From an uncultured Bacteroidaceae bacterium (GTDB lineage: Bacteria > Bacteroidota > Bacteroidia > Bacteroidales > Bacteroidaceae): 64,000 nucleotides of DNA. The notes under the pieces were generated by a model, which was not told the DNA's origin, made no database searches, and saw nothing but the letters and a program-made list of their open reading frames with translations. Positions within the stretch are counted from its first letter, which is position 1. Each line of letters opens with the position of its first letter. The translations under genes were made by a program, and so were the position numbers. Shown here piece by piece: positions 1-7,446 of this stretch. The stretch covers positions 44,164 through 108,163 of the forward strand of contig CAJOCU010000014.1 in assembly GCA_905233765.1 (NCBI GenBank). The letters are read 5' to 3'.

Positions 1-16
1 ACTTTTTCTCTGCTTT

Positions 17-50
17 TTTGCGGATAGTCACTGCAAAAGTAGTATCTTTG
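17..50 (+). promoter_or_regulatory. Bacteroidetes-type promoter of the first gene
   Basis: A TTTG (-33 type, 17-20) is followed after 22 bases by TATCTTTG (43-50), which fits the Bacteroidetes sigma-ABfr consensus TAnnTTTG. The first start codon lies 16 bases downstream, so the leader is short. Confidence 0.6.
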
Positions 51-66
51 CAGCGAATTATTCCTT

Positions 67-2559
67 ATGCGTTCACGAATCAAGAACATACTCTTCTTCA
101 TTGGATTGGCCTCGGTCGTGGTGATGCTCGTCACGTTCGATGTCAGTTGGGACGTCATGTGGGCGAACCTCACCCACGCCGGCTATTGGCTATTGGCCAT
201 CGTGGGATTGTGGTGTGTGCTCTATACGCTGAACACCCTCACCTGGTGGTTGATTCTCCGTGAGACCGGTCCTGTTGGCATCACGTTCTTTCAATTGTTG
301 AAGGTGACCGTGTCGGCTTTTGCGCTGAACTTTTCCACGCCTGTCGGTCTTCTGGGTGGTGAGCCCTACAAGATCATGGAGCTATCCCCTGTCGTGGGAA
401 CCCAGCGAGCCACCTCGTCTGTATTGTTGTTTGCCATGATGCATATCTTCGCACATTTTTGCTATTGGGTGACAGCCATTGTGCTGTGGCTGTTGCTGAA
501 GCCTATGACGGTGGCGATAGCCATTCTGCTGACCGCTGCCGCACTCTTCTGTGCGGGTGGCATCTATTTGTTCCTGCGGGGTTACCGTTATGGTTTGGTG
601 GTGCGTGGTGTCCGTTGGCTGGGCCATATCCCAGGCTTGCGGGGTTGGGCCCGTCGCTTCGGCGATAGCCACGAGGATTCGTTGCGGAACATCGACCGTC
701 AGATAGCAGCCCTTCACAGCCAGAGCCGTCGTTCGTTCTATGTCTCGCTGCTGTTGGAGTATGTGGGCCGTGTCATGCAGTCGTTGGAGATCATGTTCAT
801 GCTCCTGCTCGTAGGCGCGGAATGCAGTTGGATGACGTTTGTTGACAGCCTCCTGATCCTTGCTTTCACCTCTCTCTTTGCCAACCTGCTGGGCTTTATG
901 CCTATGCAACTCGGCGGTCGCGAGGGCGGTTTTGCCATGTCCACGGCGCAGCTCGGTCTCACGGGCGGCACGGGCCTCTTCATCTCCATTATCTGCCGCG
1001 TGCGCGAATTGTTCTTCACGATCATCGGTCTGGCCCTAATGAAGGTCCCCGTGCGCCGTTGTGCCGGCCTTGCCTTGCTTTTCATCGCCACCTCGGTGAT
1101 GGCCGAGGAGCGCGACAGCACACGCCGCGACTGGTTGGCCGAGACTCAGCTCACCCTTGAGGCTTCGGGCACGGCATCCGTCGGCGACTTTGCACCCTTG
1201 TGGCTCACGGCCAACCGTTATGGTCTGAGTAGCACAGCACCTTATTCAATATACGCACGCGCGCGTATAGAACGCGACATTGCCGCTGACTCGCTGCGCA
1301 AATGGCGCTTAGGCTATGGCCTTGACCTGGCCGTTGCTGCAGGCCACGAGCGTGTGGGTATCGTGCAGCAGGCCTATGTCGAGGGCGCTTGGAAATGTCT
1401 TCGTCTCACCCTGGGTGCCAAGCAGCTGCCGTTGGAGACCCAGAACCCGGAGCTCAGCAGCGGTGCCATGTCAGCCGGCATCAATGCCCGTCCCATCCCC
1501 CAGGCCCGTCTGGACATCGACTGGTTTGCCATCCCCGGCACCAAGGGCTGGTGGAAGTGGAAGCTCGCTGGCGCCTATGGCTGGTTCACCGATGGACGTT
1601 GGCAGGAAGGATGGGTGGCCGACGGCACGCGCTATGCCCGCCACGCCCTCTACCACGAGAAGAGCCTCTATTGGCAGTTCGGTCGCGAGGATGTCTTCCC
1701 CCTTACCTATGAGATAGGGCTTCGCATGATGGCGATGTTCGGCGGCACCAGCTACAATGTGCAGACCGTCCGCGCCAACGATGGCGTCAAGACGACCTAT
1801 GAGCACAACAGCGGTCTCCGCGCCTACTGGGATGCACTCCTCTGCCGAGGCAGCGACGCCACCGACGGCAGCAACCCCAACGTCTCGGGCAACCACCTCG
1901 GCAGCTATGTGATGCAGCTGAAGTACCACGGCTCCCGCTGGCAGGCCCGCGCCTATTGGGAGCGTTTCTTCGAGGATCATTCGATGCTCACCGTGCAGTA
2001 CGGCCTCAGCGATATGCTCATCGGTGGCGAGGTGATCCTGCCCCGTAACCCCTACCTCACCGCTGTCGTGCTTGAATACCTCACGACCACCTACCAGAGT
2101 GGCGCCGTCTATCATGATGCCACCGCCAGTATCCCTGACCAAATCTCCGGCCGCGACGACTACTACAACCACCTTCATTATCCTGGGTGGCAGCACTACG
2201 GCCAGACCTTCGGCAATCCCCTCATCACGTCGCCGCTCTACAACGATGCCTTGGGACACGATCACGTCCTCCGCTTCTACAACAACCGCGTCAAGGCGTG
2301 GCACGTAGGTCTCTCCGGCGACCCCTCCAGGGAGTGGCACTGGCGCGTGCTGGCCTCCTTCTCTCGCAACTGGGGCACCTATGACACCCCCTTTGAAGGG
2401 TGCAAACGCGAGCTCTACACCTTCGCCGAAGCCACCTATCGTCCCCGTTGGGCGCGAGGGTGGGAGGGAGCCCTGGGCATTGCCCTCGACCATGGCGGCC
2501 TCATCGGCAACAGCTATGGTGGCCAGCTCACCATCCGCAAGCAGCTGCGGCTGAAGTGA
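67..2559 (+). CDS. Fusion: LPG-synthase-type membrane flippase domain + Wzi-like outer-membrane barrel
   Basis: This 830-residue protein joins two parts that normally sit in different membranes. Residues 1 to about 325 form a polytopic inner-membrane domain of the lysylphosphatidylglycerol synthase TM/UPF0104 type, including the SxxGLLGGEPYK region near residue 95. From Met325 (1039-1041) a second signal peptide is visible (VRRCAGLALLFIATSVMA), followed by about 480 residues of aromatic-rich strands resembling capsule assembly protein Wzi. The overlap TAATG at 1037-1041 looks like a stop/start coupling whose stop is one frame away from the upstream gene. Either the fusion is real, the barrel is translated from Met325, or an indel has merged two genes. 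A lipid/envelope role is supported by the CDP-alcohol transferase downstream; the lipid itself is unknown. Confidence 0.75.
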   Translation: MRSRIKNILFFIGLASVVVMLVTFDVSWDVMWANLTHAGYWLLAIVGLWCVLYTLNTLTWWLILRETGPVGITFFQLLKVTVSAFALNFSTPVGLLGGEPYKIMELSPVVGTQRATSSVLLFAMMHIFAHFCYWVTAIVLWLLLKPMTVAIAILLTAAALFCAGGIYLFLRGYRYGLVVRGVRWLGHIPGLRGWARRFGDSHEDSLRNIDRQIAALHSQSRRSFYVSLLLEYVGRVMQSLEIMFMLLLVGAECSWMTFVDSLLILAFTSLFANLLGFMPMQLGGREGGFAMSTAQLGLTGGTGLFISIICRVRELFFTIIGLALMKVPVRRCAGLALLFIATSVMAEERDSTRRDWLAETQLTLEASGTASVGDFAPLWLTANRYGLSSTAPYSIYARARIERDIAADSLRKWRLGYGLDLAVAAGHERVGIVQQAYVEGAWKCLRLTLGAKQLPLETQNPELSSGAMSAGINARPIPQARLDIDWFAIPGTKGWWKWKLAGAYGWFTDGRWQEGWVADGTRYARHALYHEKSLYWQFGREDVFPLTYEIGLRMMAMFGGTSYNVQTVRANDGVKTTYEHNSGLRAYWDALLCRGSDATDGSNPNVSGNHLGSYVMQLKYHGSRWQARAYWERFFEDHSMLTVQYGLSDMLIGGEVILPRNPYLTAVVLEYLTTTYQSGAVYHDATASIPDQISGRDDYYNHLHYPGWQHYGQTFGNPLITSPLYNDALGHDHVLRFYNNRVKAWHVGLSGDPSREWHWRVLASFSRNWGTYDTPFEGCKRELYTFAEATYRPRWARGWEGALGIALDHGGLIGNSYGGQLTIRKQLRLK

Positions 2560-2627
2560 GTTCTTCAAGCGTGAAGCGTCGCAAGCGCCGAGCGGATAGT
2601 TGACATTTGATAGCTTAAAGTTTAAAG

Positions 2628-3083
2628 ATGAACAAGATATTCTTCATTCTTCATTCTTCATTCTTCATTTCCTTCTTGCTGCTCTTGACCAGCTGCGACA
2701 AGGTCCCCATCAATGGCGACCTCGATGGCCAGTGGCAGCTCACCACCGTGCAGACACCCGAGGTCACGCGCGACATGAAACCCTTGTGCGCCTACCTCTG
2801 CATCCAGCTACACCTGAGCCAGTGGGACTATGCCGGCAACCGTTTCTTTGCCCATTTCGTGCACGAGGGCGACAGCATCCGCTTCTATGACTTCGCCCAT
2901 GCCTCGCTCCACCGTTCCAAGGCCGACGACAACGAGATGATCACCGAGCAGGAGATGCGCGACGGCATCATGGATGCTTGGGGAATTCACAACCTTGATG
3001 CCCGCTACCGTGTACGGCAGCTCGACGGCGAGGCCTTGGTGCTCGAACGTGCCGACACGACGATCTCTTTTGTGAAACTATGA
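2628..3083 (+). CDS. Lipoprotein, lipocalin-like
   Basis: A 151-residue exported protein. The signal peptide ends in a lipobox (LLLLTSC), so Cys23 or so should be lipidated. The mature part (GQWQL, then a strand-rich body ending FVKL) resembles the small lipocalin-like domain proteins common in Bacteroidales, but no function can be assigned. The hydrophobic part of the signal peptide (FFILHSSFFISF) is encoded by an ATTCTTC simple repeat of the type otherwise seen between genes. It lies 68 bases after the flippase/Wzi gene and 15 bases before the CDP-alcohol transferase, which suggests one transcript. Confidence 0.7.
   Translation: MNKIFFILHSSFFISFLLLLTSCDKVPINGDLDGQWQLTTVQTPEVTRDMKPLCAYLCIQLHLSQWDYAGNRFFAHFVHEGDSIRFYDFAHASLHRSKADDNEMITEQEMRDGIMDAWGIHNLDARYRVRQLDGEALVLERADTTISFVKL
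2639..2669 (+). repeat. Simple repeat (CATTCTT)n inside the signal peptide
   Basis: About four copies of a 7-base unit (ATTCTTC) run through the codons of the signal peptide h-region. Seven bases is not a multiple of three, so unit gain or loss would shift the reading frame. Confidence 0.7.
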
Positions 3084-3098
3084 TTACAGTCTCCTGAT

Positions 3099-4064
3099 AT
3101 GGAACCCATAAAACCTTCATTCTTGGATCGCGTGCGTGCCACGATGAAGTCCGGCGACACAGAGGGCCGCTTTGAACTCCTCTTCACTCGCACGCCCGGC
3201 TACCTGTGGGCCTTGTTCTTCAAGGTGCTCCACATCCATCCCATCGCTGTGACGCTGGTGAGCATCGTGCTGGGCGCCGGTTCGGCTTTCTTCTTCGTGA
3301 AGACCGACCTCACGAGCAACCTCATTGCTGTGGCGCTCCTCGTCACGGCCAACTGGTTCGACTGTGCCGACGGTCAGCTCGCCCGTCTGACAGGTCAGAA
3401 GACACTCATCGGTCGCATCCTCGACGGTTTCGCCGGCGACGTGTGGTTCCAGTTCATCTATGTTGCCATCGCCCTCCGTCTCACCCCTTGGTTTGCCGAC
3501 CTCGGCGGCTGGCCGTGCGTGGTGGCAGGCTGGTTCTTCGGTGCCTATGCCGGCTACTGGTGCCATGTGCGCCAGGCCAACCTCGCCGACTACTATCGCA
3601 ACCAGCACCTCTACTTCCAACTGGGCCGTAGCCGCAGCGAGCTCGATCGCAGCCGTCAGCTCACCGCCCGTTACGACAGCCTCCGCTGGCGCAGTGCCGA
3701 CTGGTTCGAGAAGCTCTACCTCTTCTTCTACATCCGCTACACTCTGCGCCAGGAGCACATGACACCTCGTTGCCAGGAGATGCTCGACCTCATGCAGGCC
3801 ACCTATGGCGACGATATCCCCGCCGACCTCCGTCAGGAGTTCTGCCGCCGTAGCAAGCCGATGATGCCCGCCTGCCAGCTTCTCACCTTCGACCTTCGCA
3901 TCTTCGTGCTCTATGTCAGCGCGTTGCTCAATATCATCTGGCTCTACTGGCTCTTCGAGGGCACAGTCCTCCAGCTCATCTTCCTGCGTCTGCGCCGTCA
4001 GCACGAGCAGCTCTGCAGCGACCTCACCCGCCAGATCCAGACCTCAACATCCACTCCCGCATGA
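3099..4064 (+). CDS. CDP-alcohol phosphatidyltransferase family protein
   Basis: A 321-residue integral membrane enzyme. It carries the family signature DCADGQLAR followed by GRILDGFAGD (about residues 88-114). The last two aspartates are separated by four residues rather than the usual three, which may mark a subfamily. The family transfers a phospho-alcohol between CDP and a lipid or polyol acceptor at the cytoplasmic face of the inner membrane. The C-terminal third (about 200-321) is longer than in PgsA or PssA and has an extra membrane segment near the end. It overlaps the next gene (a cytidylyltransferase) by 4 bases, so the pair probably makes and uses a CDP-activated headgroup. The headgroup cannot be read from sequence. 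Confidence 0.85.
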   Translation: MEPIKPSFLDRVRATMKSGDTEGRFELLFTRTPGYLWALFFKVLHIHPIAVTLVSIVLGAGSAFFFVKTDLTSNLIAVALLVTANWFDCADGQLARLTGQKTLIGRILDGFAGDVWFQFIYVAIALRLTPWFADLGGWPCVVAGWFFGAYAGYWCHVRQANLADYYRNQHLYFQLGRSRSELDRSRQLTARYDSLRWRSADWFEKLYLFFYIRYTLRQEHMTPRCQEMLDLMQATYGDDIPADLRQEFCRRSKPMMPACQLLTFDLRIFVLYVSALLNIIWLYWLFEGTVLQLIFLRLRRQHEQLCSDLTRQIQTSTSTPA

Positions 4065-4765
4065 ATCAACCACAGAATATCGTTCTCATCCTGGCCGGCG
4101 GCGAGGGCACCCGTGCCCAGCAGGCCGTGCCCAAGCAGTACGTGCAGATTGAAGGCATCCCCGTGCTGGCCTACACCCTTCGCACCTTCGACCGTCACCC
4201 CCTCATCGATGCCATCTATGTCGTCTGTCGCGACAAGTGGCGCCCCTATGTGGAGCGCTTCACCACCGAGTTGGGTTTCGACAAGTTCCGCGGCACCTTC
4301 CCCGCCGGCGACAGCAGCATCGAATCCATCCGCAATGGCGTCGCAGGCCTGCAACCGCTCGTGTCCGCTGATGCCATTGTCCTCGTTCACGACGGTGTGC
4401 GTCCGCTCGTGTCGGCCGATGTCATCAGCGATAGCATCCGTGTCTGCCGCCAGCATGGCAATGCCATTGCCGCCATGCAAGGCGAGGAGGCTTATATGGC
4501 CGGCGATGCCGAGAAGGCCGTGGAGATGATCCCTCGCGAGCAGCTGTGGGGCGCTCAGACCCCCCACACCTTCCCCCTCTCCACCCTCGTGGAGGCCTTC
4601 GCCGATGCCGACCGTCGCGGCCTCGCCCAGTCGCAGTCGCTCTACACCCTCATGGCGGAGCTCGGCCACTGGCCCCTCTACAAGTCTCGCGGCGAGCGTG
4701 TCAATATCAAGATCACCAACCCCGAGGACATCTGGCTCTTCAGCCGCCTCGCAAGCGTACTATAA
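4061..4765 (+). CDS. IspD/TarI-family cytidylyltransferase
   Basis: 234 residues with the nucleotidyltransferase P-loop-like motif LAGGEGTR, then PKQY, HDGVRP, QTPHTF and a C-terminal NIKITNPED, all hallmarks of the IspD/TarI family. The LAGG and HDGVRP variants are closer to TarI-type polyol-phosphate cytidylyltransferases than to E. coli IspD (PAAG, HDAARP). Because it overlaps the CDP-alcohol phosphatidyltransferase gene by ATGA, its product may be a CDP-polyol for lipid headgroup synthesis rather than the isoprenoid intermediate. If no other IspD exists in the genome it could still serve the MEP pathway. Confidence 0.8.
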   Translation: MNQPQNIVLILAGGEGTRAQQAVPKQYVQIEGIPVLAYTLRTFDRHPLIDAIYVVCRDKWRPYVERFTTELGFDKFRGTFPAGDSSIESIRNGVAGLQPLVSADAIVLVHDGVRPLVSADVISDSIRVCRQHGNAIAAMQGEEAYMAGDAEKAVEMIPREQLWGAQTPHTFPLSTLVEAFADADRRGLAQSQSLYTLMAELGHWPLYKSRGERVNIKITNPEDIWLFSRLASVL

Positions 4766-4772
4766 ACACTCG

Positions 4773-7265
4773 ATGAAGAAACTCCTTACCCTGGCCTTGC
4801 TGGCAGCAGTTGTCAGTATCCAGGCTCAGCGCACCGAGACCCTCCTGCGCGAGGGTTGGCGCTTCACGCGTGGCGATGTCGCCGACGCGGCCCAGCCCGC
4901 CTTCGACGATTCCCGTTGGGAGCGCGTCACGATTCCGCACGACTGGGCCATCAGCGGCCCCTTCTCTCGCGACTGCGACCTCCAGAAGGTCGCTGTTACG
5001 CAGAACGGCGAGAAGGTAGCCACGTGGAAGACAGGTCGCACTGGCGGCCTCCCCTACACGGGTGTAGGGTGGTATCGGAATACCTTTGTAGTGAAGAATG
5101 AAGGCGTGAAGAGTGAAGACCTAAAGGCTACGCTGCTCTTCGACGGTGCCATGAGCGAGGCGCGCGTCTTTGTCAACGGCCACGAAGCCATCTTCTGGCC
5201 CTACGGCTACAACTCCTTCTACGTCGATGTCACCCCCTACCTCCAGCCCGCCGGTCAGCCCAACACCCTTGCCGTGCGCCTGGAGAATCGTGAGCAGAGC
5301 AGCCGCTGGTACTGTGGTGCCGGCCTCTATCGCAACGTCCACCTCATCACCACCTCCCCCGTGCACGTCGTGCCCTGGGGCACTCAGGTGACCACCAAGC
5401 TGCTCGGCACCACCGCGGCCGTCACGCTTCGCACCACCCTCGACAATGCCGAGGGTCAGACCCTGCGCCTTGTCACCGATATCCTCGATGGCGCCGGTCG
5501 CGTCGTTGCCACGAAGGACAACACCCAGGCCATCGCCCACGGGCAACCCTTCACCCAGCACTTCATCGTGGAGAACCCTCGCCTGTGGTCGCCCGAGACG
5601 CCTGCGCTCTACAAAGCCGTTACGAAAGTCTATGGGTCTCATGGGGCCGTCCTTGATCGCTACGAGACCGTCTTCGGCATCCGCACCATCGAGCTCATCC
5701 CCGACCGCGGCTTCTTCCTCAACGGCCAGCACCGTAAGTTCCAGGGCGTCTGCAACCACCACGACCTCGGCCCCCTTGGTGCTGCCGTTAACCGTGCCGC
5801 CCTGCGCCACCAGCTCACGCTGCTCAAGGACATGGGCTGCGATGCCATCCGCACCAGCCACAATATGCCCACGCCCGAGCTCGTGGAGCTCTGCGACTCC
5901 ATGGGCTTCATGATGATGCTCGAGCCCTTCGACGAGTGGGATGTGGCCAAGTGCCAGAACGGCTACCACCGTTTCTTCAATGAGTGGGCCGAGCGCGACA
6001 TGGTGAATATGCTCCGCCACTATCGCAACTCGCCCGCCGTCGTCATGTGGAGCATCGGCAATGAGGTGCCCTCGCAGTGGAAGCCCGATGGCTACAAGGT
6101 AGCCTCGTTCCTGCAGGACATCTGCCATCGCGAGGATCCCACGCGCCCCGTCACCTGCGGCATGGACCAGGTCAGCGCCGTCCTCAGCAACGGCTTCGCC
6201 GCCCTGCTCGACGTGCCTGGCTTCAACTACCGCGCCCATCGCTATGAGGAAGCTTATGCCAAGCTGCCGCAGAACATCGTCCTTGGCAGCGAGACCAGCT
6301 CCACCGTCAGCAGCCGTGGCATCTACAAGCTCCCTGCCACCCTGAAGGCCGATGCCATCTACGATGATCATCAGTCCTCCGGCTACGATGTCGAGTACTG
6401 CGGCTGGTCCAATGTCCCCGATGTCGATTTCGCCAATGCCGAGGACCATCCTTGGGAGATCGGTCAGTTTGTGTGGACCGGCTTCGACTACCTCGGCGAG
6501 CCCTCGCCCTACGACACCGATGCCTGGCCCTCCCACGCCAGCCTCTTCGGCATCATCGACCTGGCGTCGTTGCCCAAGGACCGCTACTACCTCTACCGCA
6601 GCCATTGGAACCGTCGCGCCCACACCCTTCATATCCTGCCCCATTGGACCTGGACTGGCCATGAGGGTCAGGTCGTTCCCGTCTTCGTCTATACCGATGC
6701 CCCCGAGGCCGAGCTCTTCGTCAACGGCAAGAGCCAGGGCGTTCAGCGCAAGCTCACGCGCGAGGAGTCCCTCGCTGCCAAGGCCGCTGGCGATCCCTAC
6801 TGGCTCCTGCGCCGCTACCGTCTCATCTGGCCCGATGTACGCTATGAGGCTGGCGAGCTCAAGGCCGTAGCACACTACGGCGCTGCGGATGCTGCTGCGC
6901 AGACCGCTGCTGTCGTTCGCACGGCAGGCGCACCTCACCATCTCGAACTCGTGGCTGACCGCACGCGCCTGGCTGCCGATGGCGACGACCTCGCCTATGT
7001 CACCGTGCGCGTGGTGGATCGGGACGGCACCCTCGTCCCCGACGCTGCCCACCTCGTCAGCTTCAAGGTGAAGGGAGCTGGTCGCTTCCGTGCAGCTGCC
7101 AATGGCGATGCTGCCAACCTCGACCTCTTCCACCTGCCGCAGCACCATGCCTTCGCCGGTCAGCTCACCGCCATCGTGCAGGCTGCCGACCATGCAGACC
7201 CCATCACCCTCGAGGCTACGGCCAAGGGTTTGAAGAAGGCAGTCCTCACCCTGCAGGCGCAGTGA
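4773..7265 (+). CDS. Glycoside hydrolase family 2 (beta-galactosidase-like), exported
   Basis: 830 residues starting with a signal peptide (MKKLLTLALLAAVVSIQAQ). The order is N-terminal jelly roll (about 25-210), Ig-like domain, TIM barrel, then C-terminal DUF4982-like and GH2 C-terminal beta domains. The acid/base is Glu431 in WSIGNEV and the expected nucleophile is Glu507 in LGSETSS. A longer in-frame ORF exists upstream, but the signal peptide fixes the start at 4773, eight bases after the preceding stop. It probably removes a beta-linked sugar from a periplasmic oligosaccharide. Residues about 107-118 (KNEGVKSEDLK) are coded by a GAAGAATGAAG-type repeat that looks inserted between two beta strands. 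No SusC/D genes are next to it. Confidence 0.9.
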   Translation: MKKLLTLALLAAVVSIQAQRTETLLREGWRFTRGDVADAAQPAFDDSRWERVTIPHDWAISGPFSRDCDLQKVAVTQNGEKVATWKTGRTGGLPYTGVGWYRNTFVVKNEGVKSEDLKATLLFDGAMSEARVFVNGHEAIFWPYGYNSFYVDVTPYLQPAGQPNTLAVRLENREQSSRWYCGAGLYRNVHLITTSPVHVVPWGTQVTTKLLGTTAAVTLRTTLDNAEGQTLRLVTDILDGAGRVVATKDNTQAIAHGQPFTQHFIVENPRLWSPETPALYKAVTKVYGSHGAVLDRYETVFGIRTIELIPDRGFFLNGQHRKFQGVCNHHDLGPLGAAVNRAALRHQLTLLKDMGCDAIRTSHNMPTPELVELCDSMGFMMMLEPFDEWDVAKCQNGYHRFFNEWAERDMVNMLRHYRNSPAVVMWSIGNEVPSQWKPDGYKVASFLQDICHREDPTRPVTCGMDQVSAVLSNGFAALLDVPGFNYRAHRYEEAYAKLPQNIVLGSETSSTVSSRGIYKLPATLKADAIYDDHQSSGYDVEYCGWSNVPDVDFANAEDHPWEIGQFVWTGFDYLGEPSPYDTDAWPSHASLFGIIDLASLPKDRYYLYRSHWNRRAHTLHILPHWTWTGHEGQVVPVFVYTDAPEAELFVNGKSQGVQRKLTREESLAAKAAGDPYWLLRRYRLIWPDVRYEAGELKAVAHYGAADAAAQTAAVVRTAGAPHHLELVADRTRLAADGDDLAYVTVRVVDRDGTLVPDAAHLVSFKVKGAGRFRAAANGDAANLDLFHLPQHHAFAGQLTAIVQAADHADPITLEATAKGLKKAVLTLQAQ
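5090..5125 (+). repeat. GAAGAATGAAG-type simple repeat inside the GH2 gene
   Basis: The tract GTGAAGAATGAAGGCGTGAA and its continuation resemble the reverse complement of the intergenic TTCACTCTTCATTCTTCATT run at 27248-27272. It stays in frame and encodes a lysine/glutamate-rich loop. Confidence 0.5.
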
Positions 7266-7318
7266 TGAGCGCCTTCAACCCCGTTTATATTGTACGTTGT
7301 ACACTTATTACTGCGATT

Positions 7319-7360
7319 CACCGGCTCTTTTAACATCTTTTAAGAAGGGGCCGGTGCTTT
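7319..7360 (+). terminator. Candidate terminator after the GH2 gene
   Basis: CACCGGC (7319-7325) pairs with GCCGGTG (7350-7356) around a 24-base AT-rich loop and is followed by CTTTG. The T-run is poor, so Rho-independent termination is only possible. Confidence 0.4.
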
Positions 7361-7385
7361 GTATATTCATTAATTCGTACATTTG
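7358..7385 (+). promoter_or_regulatory. Promoter of the large exported protein
   Basis: TTTG (7358-7361) and TACATTTG (7378-7385) match the -33/-7 pattern with a slightly short 16-base spacer. The start codon is 62 bases downstream. Confidence 0.45.
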
Positions 7386-7446
7386 CGCCGCATTTGTTCC
7401 AAATGCACGCTTCTGAAACTATTACTACTTTAATATACTAACTTCA

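Noticed and set aside
1471..2568. 365-codon open frame on the minus strand
   Set aside because: Antisense to the Wzi-like part, with no signature of a real protein.
4605..4772. 56-codon N-terminal extension of the GH2 gene
   Set aside because: It overlaps the cytidylyltransferase in another frame and precedes a clear signal peptide.
5121..7193. 690-codon open frame on the minus strand
   Set aside because: It lies entirely opposite the GH2 gene, whose domains and catalytic residues are clear. The strong GC bias at third positions keeps antisense frames free of stops; its predicted protein shows no recognisable family.
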